A stretch of DNA of 36,884 bases from Verrucomicrobiota bacterium (GTDB lineage Bacteria; Verrucomicrobiota; Verrucomicrobiia; Verrucomicrobiales; DEV007): positions 1 through 36,884 of the forward strand of contig JAJRVS010000252.1 of NCBI GenBank assembly GCA_024277195.1, in the 5' to 3' direction. Both the position numbers and the translations under genes were made by a program. The notes beneath the pieces are model-generated. The model was not told the DNA's origin. It saw only the letters and a program-made list of their open reading frames with translations, and ran no database searches. Shown here in pieces: positions 17,360 through 25,626 of this stretch. Within the stretch, counting starts at the first letter, position 1. Every line of letters starts with the position of its first letter.

Positions 17360-17672
17360 GATTCTAAATGTTTGTCGATCAAGTCTCGGAGAATTCGAGC
17401 TTGCTCTGATGTTATATTTTCGCTTTTGCTTTTTGTATACGCATAGAGAAGAAATATCTCCTCGGCGCAGACAAGATAATAAATGATGCGTATCCCTCCG
17501 CTCTTGCCCTTACCTGGTAGCCTCCAAGAATTTTTCGTAATCCACGTGACCGCTGTATGATGTCGCCAGCTTCTGGGTCAGTAATAAGAACCTGCTGAAA
17601 TTCTGCATACGACTCGTCGCTGATGAGCTTAGTGACCTGCTCGGTAAAGACAGAAGTCTCATAAAATATCAT
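17356..17672 (-). pseudogene. RelE/HigB-family toxin with a one-base frameshift (cassette gene)
   Basis: The first half reads MIFYETSVFTEQVTKLI...QRSRGLRK, then leaves the family pattern and stops at 17412. Another frame supplies the rest: LPGKGKSGGIRIIYYLV, then EEIFLLYAYTKSKSENIT and QARILRDLIDKHLES, ending at 17356 and overlapping the antitoxin start. One extra base in the run of five A residues (plus-strand T run 17531-17535) would restore a single toxin of 105 residues. This is a real inactivating mutation, a sequencing error in a homopolymer, or possibly programmed slippage. RelE-fold toxins cut mRNA on the ribosome. The cassette begins about 58 bases upstream, with room for a promoter. 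Confidence 0.82.
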
Positions 17673-17724
17673 CTATGTAGGGACTATACGTCATAGACGT
17701 ATTTGAGCAATGTTTATTTCTTGA

Positions 17725-17851
17725 GGAGAACGTCGAGCACAGGCAACCCGCTACTGGCAGCGAGCGTTCGTGTTCAGGTTGAGGGTTAAAGTTTTCATTT
17801 AGATTTCGACTGGAGACTAGTAGCGGGTTGCTCTGCTGCGTTTTGTTCTCT
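17725..17851 (-). other. attC-like site after the first cassette (best preserved near intI)
   Basis: 127 bp. Minus orientation: R'' AGAGAAC (17845-17851), spacer AAAAC, L'' GCAGCAGAGCAACCCGCTAC, variable centre, L' GTAGCGGGTTGCCTGTGC, spacer TCGAC, R' GTTCTCC (17725-17731). L'' carries two bases, G and A, that have no partner in L', as expected of the extrahelical bases that orient attC. It is nearly the same as the site at 36652-36778. Confidence 0.85.
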
Positions 17852-18019
17852 CATTGCTGAGGTCAAAAGTACATCGCGCGCCCACCCGCTTAAAGTCCTG
17901 TCACTTGCAGCCTCAAAACAAATTTCTTTTTCACTTTGAGTCATTCTAATGAACAGTGACTCAGTGAATTTAGCGGCTTCCGGCTTTGCTGCAAAATTAT
18001 TTCCTTTAGGAGCTGGCAT
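17795..18019 (-). CDS. Hypothetical protein, second gene of the first cassette
   Basis: 74 residues, not recognised with confidence. FTESLFIRMTQSEKEICFEA followed by LSGWARDVLL resembles ribbon-helix-helix/MobC-like small DNA-binding proteins, which is a weak suggestion only. It overlaps the upstream gene by 14 bases. The last 18 codons (from REQNAAEQPAT onward) are encoded by the R'' and L'' arms of the attC site, so the tail is a by-product of the recombination site. A similar tail (QQNAAEQPAT, QSKSK) would be made by the frame that enters the attC at 36652-36778. Confidence 0.6.
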   Translation of the reverse strand: MPAPKGNNFAAKPEAAKFTESLFIRMTQSEKEICFEAASDRTLSGWARDVLLTSAMREQNAAEQPATSLQSKSK

Positions 18020-18230
18020 TAGAACTAGCAGTTGAAGACGCGATACCTGTCATTGTGAGCAAAGATAGAACATAAAATTTTTCGTCGTCGTCGTAGACTG
18101 TAGCAAAGGTGCCTTTAGGTGAAAGAGAAATGTAATCTCGGTGTGGTACAAAATACTCATTCCCATCGGCCATCCTTAACGAAAAAGGGTTGCCGCTTTC
18201 AATAGCTGCTTCGACTTGGCTTCTGCTCAT
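18006..18230 (-). CDS. Conserved hypothetical protein, first gene of the first cassette
   Basis: 74 residues. The pattern FSLRMADGNEYFVPHRDYIS followed by SPKGTFATVYDDDEKFYVLS matches a family of short beta-rich proteins I recall from Planctomycetes and Verrucomicrobiota, all uncharacterised; the C-terminal Ser/Ala-rich tail is low complexity. The ATG lies 55 bases downstream of the attI/cassette junction, next to the candidate array promoter, so this is the best-expressed position in an integron. Overlap with the following gene implies translational coupling. Confidence 0.65.
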   Translation of the reverse strand: MSRSQVEAAIESGNPFSLRMADGNEYFVPHRDYISLSPKGTFATVYDDDEKFYVLSLLTMTGIASSTASSNASS

Positions 18231-18278
18231 GCATAAAAGATAATCCTCACCGAAGTATGCGCAAGCACATTCTTTAAA

Positions 18279-18367
18279 AGAGAACAGTATAATATGGAAC
18301 TGTCCTGAATAACTGTTATTCTGGACAGTCTGTATAATAGTTACAAAGGTAACCCGTCTGGGCAGAC
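18279..18367 (-). promoter_or_regulatory. attI-like recombination site with 31-bp dyad and candidate array promoter
   Basis: On the minus strand the first cassette begins at G^TTCTCT (18285/18284), complementary to R'' AGAGAAC of its own attC. Just upstream is a -10-like TATACT (18286-18291), and a second, TATACA, is at 18331-18336; no convincing -35 was found. Between them lies a 31-bp dyad (18299-18329): ACTGTCC mirrored by GGACAGT and GAATAAC mirrored by GTTATTC, broken only by three single unpaired A/T positions. A second dyad, GTCTGGGCAGAC, is at 18356-18367. Integrase-binding or transcriptional control is inferred. Confidence 0.6.
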
Positions 18368-18457
18368 TTCGTCTCCTACACTTCGCAACCAGATTTTATC
18401 TGGATACGAGGCCTTGTAAAGAAAATTAGGGTTAATTTTTCTAGAAAAGTAAGCCGT
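18368..18457. other. Short intergenic stretch between attI-like site and intI
   Basis: Contains a small perfect hairpin, CCAGAT-TTT-ATCTGG (18389-18403), without a U tract. It may be part of the attI region or the 3' end of the integrase transcript. Nothing else was seen. Confidence 0.35.
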
Positions 18458-19939
18458 CTAAGTAAAATCCAACGGACTTGGCGCTCCGGCTCCTCGCCTT
18501 TTCATCACATGTAGGTAATTCATCGTTGTGGACACATCGGCGTGCCCTAACAAATCTTGCACGGTTCGGATATCCACACCACTCTCAAGAAGATGAGTAG
18601 CGAAGGAATGCCTGAAGGTATGACAGGAAATTCGTTTTGGAATTCGCGCTTTATTTGCTGCTACTTTCACTTGGCGCCCCAGCGATTTCTCATGCAAATG
18701 ATGTCGTGCCACGTGCCCTGTTCTCGGATGGGCACACAGTTTGGCGGAGGAAAAAATATGTTGCCAGAGCCATTCCTTTGCCGCATTGGGATACTTACGC
18801 CGCAGGGATTCAGTCAAATGCGCTTCCCCAAGCCCCATTTTTAAATCAGCTTGATGTTTTTCTTCGGCGAGACGCAAATAAGCCTTCAAATGCAGCTCTA
18901 AAACATTGGGCAATGGAACCATCCGGTGTTTGCCCCCTTTTGCATCGTGAATGGTGATGGCTCCTTGACCCTCAATCTTAAAACCTCACACGTCCTCAAA
19001 CCACTGCCATACATCAATTGTGCAATTAATTTCCACGGAGTTCCAAGGAAGCCTATCACTTTTTTCACTTCCTCCCGAGTCATCACCGTGGGCGGGCGGC
19101 GATGACCTCTCCAGGCCGGTTTATAATCGAGCTCAAGCTCTTCGATACCATACACTTTTTTAGCCAATAAAACCAAGGCGTTGAGTGCTTGTTTCTGAGT
19201 TGATGGAGCAACTTGCCTTTCCAAAGCGAGGTATTCCAGGTAGAGGCTGAGAGATTTGGGATTAAACTCCCATAAACTCTGCTGCAAACGTCGCAGCCTG
19301 AATTTGGAGAACCTCACAATCCAGGAAATATAAGTTTTTTCCGTCATCACGGCCAAGCCCGCCAATCGAATCGCTTTTTGGCTCTCTTGAACCATGTCTT
19401 CAATGGCCTCTTTTTTCCCCTTAACCGGAAGGCGGTCTTTGGGACTCGAGCAAGGTAGGTTCGCAGCATTCATGCGAGTGCGGGATTGCGCAGGTTTGGT
19501 CTCTCGGCAGAGGGTGCGGTGCGAACTCTCCAAGTCTACTGAGCCCCTGCCAATCAAAATTTTCCGCCCAGTCTAATGACGCCACTTTTTTTGCCCACAA
19601 TTCAATCGCCTCGACCGCTTGAATATAGTGCCAGTCCTGCAAATCCGATTTTCTACCCAGATTTTCGAAAAAATTTCGCGACGCCGCCTCATTCTTCCCG
19701 CCCCCCGCCTTCATCCAATGGCTCACCCAACGACCATAATGCGGATGGGTCGTTTTTTTGATTTTCGGATCCTGCCTGAGTAGATCCATATAACGCTGCC
19801 AGTCAGAACTGCCAGCCTGTTGATTAAGCGGGTTTTTACTGTTCGTTTGAACAGTTTCCGCAATTTCGCTTGTGATAACAAGGGAAATCTTCTTTTTACC
19901 ATTTTTCCTGGTAAGCAGCCACGAAAAATGCTTGATCAA
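18458..19939 (-). pseudogene. intI: Integron integrase IntI, broken by two lesions
   Basis: Tyrosine recombinase that would join attC and attI sites. Three overlapping frames add up to one IntI. The IntI-specific insertion is present ([19 protein letters not shown] then [13 protein letters not shown]), as are the catalytic Arg in [23 protein letters not shown] with the tyrosine, and the ending GAGAPSPLD. Lesion 1: one extra base in the G4 run at 19544-19547 shifts FDWQGL... out of frame. Lesion 2: after LRLRVK the frame changes to [14 protein letters not shown] near 18965; relative to the usual VKDIDFGQGAI, 19 bases are missing, which a slip between two copies of GTCAAGGA would explain. The start is uncertain (TTG at 19939 is the most upstream). 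Its 3' end faces the array. Confidence 0.88.
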
Positions 19940-19983
19940 ACCGAAATTAAATAATTTGCTTTTGTCGCCAAAGGCAAATATGG

Positions 19984-20841
19984 GTGTTTATCAGCATCGC
20001 GACATACATCAACGAAGATTTGGCCGCGCGGCTTCAAGCTGGGCAGGAATTGCCGGTAGCTTTGACTATCAACGCACTGGCGCGGCATTATGATGTCAGC
20101 TTCACCCCGGTGCGCACGGCGGTGGAGCAATTAACCCTGCAAGGTTTATTGATCAAAAGTCCCAACGGTCGTCTGGCCCGCGCTACGCCCGGCAAAAATG
20201 GCGCGGCAGTAAAGCCGGGCAAAACGTCCTTACCCACACGAGCGCGGGATTCTTATGCTTTGATCTCCAGCGATCTGATTGATCTGAGCTTAAAAGGTGA
20301 AGCCGTCTATTTGCGCGAAGAAGCTACGGCGGAAAAATACAGCCTCAGCCGTTCCGCGGTGCGCAATATTTTTCATCGCCTGGCGGGCACCGGCATCCTG
20401 GATCACATTCCGCGGCGCGGCTGGCGGCTGCGGGTTTTCTGTCAGGAAGATCTCGATGCTTTCAGTGATGCACGCGAAGCGCTCGAGCTCAAAGCGCTGG
20501 AACTGGCGATTCCCCAACTGGTGGAAAAGGATCTGCAGCAGATGCTCGACCACAATCGTATGCCATCAAACCCTCAGGATGAGCCTATGATTGATAATTC
20601 GTTGCATGTCTATTTCATCGACAAAGCGGATAACTTTTACATCAGGGATTTTTTCGAACGACACGGCAGCTACTTCTCGATGATCTTCAAAAAGGAAGCC
20701 AAAGACCGTGATGCCGCATTGGAGACAGCACACGATCACCGTAAAATCCTGACCGCTTTGTTAAACCAAGAATGGCAAGCGGCGCGCAAGGCTTTGTCCC
20801 GACACATCCGTTTTAATCATCCGGTTTTGAATAAAATCTAA
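19984..20841 (+). CDS. GntR-family regulator with two winged-helix domains and an FCD-like domain
   Basis: 285-residue transcription factor. First winged helix: residues about 5-65 (YINEDLAARLQAG...LTINALARHYDVSFTPVRTA). Second winged helix: about 90-152 (EEATAEKYSLSRSAVRNIFH, ending IPRRGWRLRVF). The remainder (DLDAFSDAREALELKALELA onward) is a helical FCD-type effector-binding domain, somewhat shorter than usual. One GntR wing plus FCD is the norm, so the duplicated wing is unusual. The start is the GTG at 19984, 44 bases from the divergent intI. It directly precedes the DUF1549/DUF1553 gene with almost no gap, so it probably regulates that operon in response to a catabolite. Confidence 0.8.
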   Translation: MFISIATYINEDLAARLQAGQELPVALTINALARHYDVSFTPVRTAVEQLTLQGLLIKSPNGRLARATPGKNGAAVKPGKTSLPTRARDSYALISSDLIDLSLKGEAVYLREEATAEKYSLSRSAVRNIFHRLAGTGILDHIPRRGWRLRVFCQEDLDAFSDAREALELKALELAIPQLVEKDLQQMLDHNRMPSNPQDEPMIDNSLHVYFIDKADNFYIRDFFERHGSYFSMIFKKEAKDRDAALETAHDHRKILTALLNQEWQAARKALSRHIRFNHPVLNKI

Positions 20842-20866
20842 AACCGTGGCAAAAAACATTCCCCCC

Positions 20867-23800
20867 ATGAGATACAAGCCTTCCATAAAACTTCTTATCA
20901 TATTAAGCTTATCTAGCTACGCTTGTTTGCAAACCCAGGCGGCTAATAGCGAGGCGGAAAGTTCCGCTGCTAAAAATGACAAAACGAAGACCTACCTTGA
21001 TAAAGTCAAGCCGGTGCTGAAGGAACGTTGTTACGCCTGTCATGGCGCGCTCAAACAGAAAAAGGATCTGCGTATTGATACCGCACAGCAGATCATCGAC
21101 GCGGGCATCGTCAAAAGCGGCGAGCTGATCAAACGCCTGACAGCTGCCGATGCGGAAGACCGCATGCCGCAAGAAGGGCCGCCTTTGCATGCTGAGGAAA
21201 TCGAGGCGATCCGCGAATGGATCGCAGCCGGCATGCCAGTGCCAGCAGATGAAAAACCAGAGGATGACCCGGCTTCTCACTGGGCATTCCAACGCATTGA
21301 ACGCCCTGTTCTGCCACCGCATGACAAAAATGACAATGCCATCGATGTTCTGCTGGCAGTCAAACAAGCGCAGCTCGGCTTGAAACCCCAGGCTCAAGCT
21401 CCACGCTCGCTGCTGATTCGTCGGCTCTATTTGGATTTGATTGGTCTGCCACCCACCCGCGAGCAAGCCGCCAGCACCGCGCCTTTTGAATCGATTGTGA
21501 AAGAACTGCTGGCGAGTCCACACTACGGCGAACGCTGGGGGCGTCATTGGATGGACGTGTGGCGTTATTCGGACTGGTACGGACTTGGCAAACAAGTGCG
21601 CAACAGCCAAAAACATCTATGGCATTGGCGTGATTGGATCATCGACTCGGTGAATCATGATAAAGGTTATGACCGCATGTTGACTGAAATGCTGGCGGGC
21701 GACGAGTTGGAGCCAGACAATCCCGAAGTGGTCGCCGGCACTGGGTTTTTGGCGCGCAACTATTACCTCTTCAATCGCACCACCTGGCTCGATGATACGG
21801 TTGAGCATACCAGCAAAGCTTTTCTGGGTCTGACGATGAATTGTGTCAAATGCCACGACCACAAATACGACCCGCTTGAGCAGACGGACTACTACCGCTT
21901 CCGCGCTATCTTCGAACCCCATCAGATTCGCCTCGATGCGATCGCCGGTGAAACCGATTTTGAAAAAGACGGGCTGCCGCGCGCTTTTGATGCTGATCCG
22001 GATGCCAAAACCTTGCTGCATATCCGTGGCAACCCGACCACCCCCGATGAAAAAATAAAGATCAGTGCAGGTGTGCCCTTGATACTAGCCAGTTTCGCTC
22101 CGGCAGCAAAAAAAGTGAACTTGCCAGCCTACGCCTGGGCGCCCGGTGCTCGTGATTATGTGCAGCAGGACCAACTGGCTGCAGCTCACGCCAAACTCGA
22201 TTCGGCTCAAAAATCTCTGACCAAAGCTAGGCAGTCGGCGGCGGGTCATAAAAGCGCTAAAAACACGAAGCCCAAAATAAACGTCACAGGGAAAGAGCAG
22301 GCTTCATTTCTGCAGGATAATTTCGACCGAGCGCGCCCGGAACTGTGGGATGTGGTTGGCAATGGATGGAGCTACAACGGCGGCATTCTGATCCAGACGA
22401 CGTCGTCCAGGGATCAGCAATATGTGCGTTCTAAAATTCCCCACCCTGCCGACTTTGACCTGACACTCGATTTCCGCACCACCGGTGGCGCCACCTACAA
22501 ATCGGTGGGCATTCGTTTTGATGTGACGGATGACGGGAAAAATTCTCACACGGTTTATGCTAGTGCGCATGAAAAAGGCCCCAAGGTGCAGATTTCCCAC
22601 ACTCACAATAGCAAAACCTCCTACCCGAATGCGCGAATCTCCTATCCGGTGAAGGTCAACGAGGACTACAAATTGCGGGTGCAGGTGCGTGGGAGTTTGA
22701 TCAATGTATCGCTCAACGGAAAGTTTTTGCTCGCCTACCACTTGCCCAATCGCAATGCCAACGGCGGCATTGAGCTGTTTGCCTTTGATGCCACAGCTGA
22801 ATTTGATTCGATAGCGCTGCAGCCCTTGCACAAGGGGCTTGAGTTGAAAAAATCTGGCACGGCGGCTAAAAAAGCACCCGCCATGGATCCGGCAGAACAG
22901 ATCAAGCTCACCGCGGCTAAGCTGAAAGAAGCTCAATTAGGGCTGCAACTGCTCGAAGCCAGAATCGCCGCCGACAAAGCAACGCTGTTGGGTGAAAAGC
23001 CAAACAAGAAAAATAAACCGGCGCTCAATGCAGCGCGACTCGAACGTGAATATGCGGTGGTGCAGGCCAAACTGGCAGTGCTCACCGCGGAAGCAGGCAA
23101 GTTAAAAGCAGCGCAGAAAACCCTCAAGACGGCTCAGGCCAATCTCAAAAAAACGGATGCCAAATATCAGTCTTTACGCGGCAGCTTCAAGGCACTGGAA
23201 ACCCCCGAACACAAAGAGCCTCAATATGCTGCTACCTACTCGCGCAGCAGCACCGGTCGCCGCCTGGCGCTCGCCCAGTGGATGACTTCGCGTGAAAATC
23301 CGCTGACTGCACGAGTGGCAGCCAACCACATCTGGATGCGCCATTTTGGTGAGCCTCTGGTGGAATCGGTGTTTGACTTTGGCTTGCGCGCGCCACTGCC
23401 CGAGCACATCGAACTGCTGGATTACCTCGCCGCCGAACTGATGGAATCCGGCTGGAGCATGAAACATTTGCATCACTTGATCGTGACATCAAAAACCTGG
23501 CGAAGAAGCTCCTCTAACTTTAATGCGAATGCCGCCACCCTGGCCAAGGATGGGAATAATGTCTTCTACTGGCGGATGAATGCCCGGCGAATGGAGTCGG
23601 AAGTGATCCGCGATTCGATGGTGCATCTGGCGGGGGAGCTGGATAAAAAAATGGGCGGCCCGTCGATCAAACCTTCGCAGAATGCCCGGCGACGCAGTAT
23701 TTATTTTCTCCATGACCGGGATCACAAAGGCCCGCTGTTATCGCGTTTTGATGATGCGGACATCCTCGCTTGTTACCGTCGCAGTCAGAGCATCGTGCCG

Positions 23801-24064
23801 CAACAGGCGCTGGCGCTGTCAAACAGTGCGCTGTCGATTCGGATGAGTAAAGGGGTCTATGGCTTGTTTTATCAACAGCAAGAGGAGAGTGCATTTAGTG
23901 AACAGGTTTTCGAACACATTCTGAATCGCAAACCGGATGCAGAGGAACTGGCTGCTTGTGTCGATTTTATTGACGAACTACAAGCAGAGTCCACCCAAGC
24001 GGAAAGCCGTATCCGACTGGTGCATGCTTTATTCAATCATAACGACTTTATTAATATACGCTGA
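20867..24064 (+). CDS. Planctomycete-type cytochrome c / DUF1549 / DUF1553 secreted protein
   Basis: About 1065 residues with a signal peptide (KLLIILSLSSYACLQTQA) after the ATG at 20867; a GTG at 20846 is an alternative start. Domain order: PSCyt1 with a haem motif CYACH (near residue 58), DUF1549 ending in a second CxxCH (NCVKCHDHKYDP, about 326), two Lys/Ala-rich coiled-coil stretches around a concanavalin-like or DUF1080-like domain (about 480-660, FDRARPELWDVVGNGWSYNG), then DUF1553 (RRLALAQWMTSRENPLTARV, YFLHDRDH). Such proteins are hallmarks of PVC bacteria, usually beside DUF1501, and are linked to periplasmic polysaccharide use; biochemical function is unproven. The embedded sugar-binding-like domain supports that idea. 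Confidence 0.88.
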   Translation: MRYKPSIKLLIILSLSSYACLQTQAANSEAESSAAKNDKTKTYLDKVKPVLKERCYACHGALKQKKDLRIDTAQQIIDAGIVKSGELIKRLTAADAEDRMPQEGPPLHAEEIEAIREWIAAGMPVPADEKPEDDPASHWAFQRIERPVLPPHDKNDNAIDVLLAVKQAQLGLKPQAQAPRSLLIRRLYLDLIGLPPTREQAASTAPFESIVKELLASPHYGERWGRHWMDVWRYSDWYGLGKQVRNSQKHLWHWRDWIIDSVNHDKGYDRMLTEMLAGDELEPDNPEVVAGTGFLARNYYLFNRTTWLDDTVEHTSKAFLGLTMNCVKCHDHKYDPLEQTDYYRFRAIFEPHQIRLDAIAGETDFEKDGLPRAFDADPDAKTLLHIRGNPTTPDEKIKISAGVPLILASFAPAAKKVNLPAYAWAPGARDYVQQDQLAAAHAKLDSAQKSLTKARQSAAGHKSAKNTKPKINVTGKEQASFLQDNFDRARPELWDVVGNGWSYNGGILIQTTSSRDQQYVRSKIPHPADFDLTLDFRTTGGATYKSVGIRFDVTDDGKNSHTVYASAHEKGPKVQISHTHNSKTSYPNARISYPVKVNEDYKLRVQVRGSLINVSLNGKFLLAYHLPNRNANGGIELFAFDATAEFDSIALQPLHKGLELKKSGTAAKKAPAMDPAEQIKLTAAKLKEAQLGLQLLEARIAADKATLLGEKPNKKNKPALNAARLEREYAVVQAKLAVLTAEAGKLKAAQKTLKTAQANLKKTDAKYQSLRGSFKALETPEHKEPQYAATYSRSSTGRRLALAQWMTSRENPLTARVAANHIWMRHFGEPLVESVFDFGLRAPLPEHIELLDYLAAELMESGWSMKHLHHLIVTSKTWRRSSSNFNANAATLAKDGNNVFYWRMNARRMESEVIRDSMVHLAGELDKKMGGPSIKPSQNARRRSIYFLHDRDHKGPLLSRFDDADILACYRRSQSIVPQQALALSNSALSIRMSKGVYGLFYQQQEESAFSEQVFEHILNRKPDAEELAACVDFIDELQAESTQAESRIRLVHALFNHNDFINIR

Positions 24065-24082
24065 TTTTTTAATGTGAGAACC

Positions 24083-24105
24083 GGGCAGGCGAAGCGCCCG
24101 CCCTA
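24083..24105 (-). repeat. REP-like palindrome, copy 2
   Basis: On the minus strand TA, then GGGCGGGC, loop GCTTC, then GCCTGCCC; eight-base arms with one G-U pair. It sits between the DUF1549/DUF1553 stop and the DUF1501 start and could lower read-through or protect the upstream mRNA 3' end. Confidence 0.6.
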
Positions 24106-24120
24106 CCCCCCCCTAAAACC

Positions 24121-25551
24121 ATGAGTTCTGATATCACTACTGCCCTGAGTCGTCGCCAATTACTCCAGTATGGAGGTTTTGGTTTTGGCAACATCGCCTT
24201 GCAAAGTTTGCTGCAGGCCAAGAACAAGACCAACCCCTCGGGTCTGCCCTACCAATCGCCCAAAGCCAAATCGGTGATTTTTCTGTTCATGCGCGGGGGT
24301 CTTAGCCATATGGAGAGTTTTGATCCCAAACCCGAGCTGACCAAATACGCAGGCAAATCAATCGAAGAAACTCCCTACGCCCATGTGCTCGATCCAGAAA
24401 AATTCAAGGACTTGCGGGTGGTGGTGGTCAATGACGCCAATGGCAAACAACGCACCAAAATCTATCCGCTGCAGGTGGGTTCGAAGAGATACGGTCAAAG
24501 CGGGGCTCGCATCAGTGATTGGTTTCCGCATATCGGATCCTGCGCAGATGACATCTCCATCATTCGCTCGATGTGGACGACCGATAACAACCACGGCGCC
24601 CAAGTTCAGTTCTTTTCCGGACGCCACATGCTCGATCCCCGGGTGCCTACGATCGGAGCATGGGTTCACTATGGACTGGGATCGCTCAACGACAGCCTGC
24701 CACAATTCATCACCATGGGTTCACGTTTTTTCGATGTGCGTGACGGGCATTACCTCGGCCCGTCTCACGACGCGGTGACCTTAAAAGTGGATCCCAAAAA
24801 TCCACTGGCTTTTGCCCAACCTGAGGAAAAAATCACGGAACGCGAGCAGCGTCTGGGTTTTGCCCTAGTTAATAAACTCAATCGTCTCAACAGCACGAAA
24901 TTTCCCCATGATCCGGTTCTCGAAGCGCGGATCAAATCCTACGAACTGGCCTACCGGATGCAGACCGCGGTGCCGGAAGTGATCAATTTTGATAGTGAAT
25001 CTGCCGCCACCAAAAAACTCTATGGTCTGGATCAAAAAGAAACCAAACCCTTTGGCGAACAGCTGTTGGCAGCTCGCCGTTTTGTCGAAAAAGGCACCCG
25101 CTTCATCCAAATCATGCATGGCACCGGAGCCGCCGGTTCCTGGGATCAACATTCGAAGTTAAAAGCCAAACACAGTGAGCTGGCGATGCAAGTGGATCGA
25201 CCGGTGGCCGGTCTGATCAAGGATCTCAAACAACGCGGCCTGCTCGATGAAACGATTGTGGTTTTTGCCACCGAGTTTGGACGTTCACCAGGATCACAGG
25301 GCTCCGATGGCCGGGATCATCATCCCTTTGGGTTCAGTGTGTGGATGGCGGGCGGCGGGATCAAAGGCGGTGTGGTACACGGCGCGACGGATGAACTGGG
25401 TTTTCATGCCACTGAACATCCGCATTATGTCACCGACGTACATGCCACCATCATGCAGCAACTAGGCCTCGATGCACGCAAGCTCGAAGTGCCTGGACAA
25501 AAGCGTATCGACATGGACTTCGGCGAAGCGATCGAAGAGATTATCGCCTGA
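24121..25551 (+). CDS. DUF1501 protein (sulfatase-like fold, exported)
   Basis: 476-residue DUF1501 protein, a relative of the alkaline phosphatase/sulfatase superfamily. The N-terminus [20 protein letters not shown] is a twin-arginine-type leader. Family markers: [71 protein letters not shown] and [20 protein letters not shown]. It is nearly always paired with DUF1549/DUF1553 proteins, as here (57 bases apart), suggesting joint work in the periplasm. Enzyme activity is undetermined; the conserved Asp/His residues suggest metal binding. Confidence 0.9.
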   Translation: MSSDITTALSRRQLLQYGGFGFGNIALQSLLQAKNKTNPSGLPYQSPKAKSVIFLFMRGGLSHMESFDPKPELTKYAGKSIEETPYAHVLDPEKFKDLRVVVVNDANGKQRTKIYPLQVGSKRYGQSGARISDWFPHIGSCADDISIIRSMWTTDNNHGAQVQFFSGRHMLDPRVPTIGAWVHYGLGSLNDSLPQFITMGSRFFDVRDGHYLGPSHDAVTLKVDPKNPLAFAQPEEKITEREQRLGFALVNKLNRLNSTKFPHDPVLEARIKSYELAYRMQTAVPEVINFDSESAATKKLYGLDQKETKPFGEQLLAARRFVEKGTRFIQIMHGTGAAGSWDQHSKLKAKHSELAMQVDRPVAGLIKDLKQRGLLDETIVVFATEFGRSPGSQGSDGRDHHPFGFSVWMAGGGIKGGVVHGATDELGFHATEHPHYVTDVHATIMQQLGLDARKLEVPGQKRIDMDFGEAIEEIIA

Positions 25552-25560
25552 TACCACTTC

Positions 25561-25590
25561 ATCAGTGAAAATCAGTGTTTATCAGTGGTT
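25561..25590 (+). repeat. Three helically phased ATCAGTG repeats
   Basis: ATCAGTG begins at 25561, 25571 and 25581, exactly 10 bases apart, just after the DUF1501 gene. I recall similar runs (ATCTGTG or ATCCGTG at 10-base spacing) between genes of many PVC and other bacteria; role unknown. Confidence 0.5.
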
Positions 25591-25626
25591 TAAAAGAAAC
25601 AAATATGGAAATTTGTATTACGAAGC

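Larger units (their letters stand above)
13345..19939 (-). mobile_element. Degenerate integron: intI pseudogene, attI-like site and cassette array
   Basis: From right to left: a broken intI (18458-19939), an attI-like region with a strong dyad (18286-18367), and cassettes bounded by attC-like sites at 17725, 16932, 16239, 14672 (half), 14018 and 13345 (truncated). Array genes and intI all read on the minus strand, so intI points toward the array. Cassette ends are supported by complementarity between each cassette start and its own R'' box: TTCTCT with AGAGAAC for the first, TTCTCC with GGAGAAC for the second. An IS110-family pseudogene and a MITE-like element are later arrivals. Confidence 0.8.

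Noticed and set aside
16925-17860. Approximately 125-bp repeats as a CRISPR or REP array
   Set aside because: Repeats are long, imperfect palindromes separated by whole genes and cassette ends; this fits attC, not CRISPR, and no cas gene is present.
18377-18410. Intrinsic terminator for intI at the CCAGAT-TTT-ATCTGG hairpin
   Set aside because: The stem is only six bases and no U tract follows on the minus strand.
18458-19557. Two independent phage-type recombinases
   Set aside because: The pieces are consecutive parts of one IntI protein, with complementary missing regions, so they are one broken gene.
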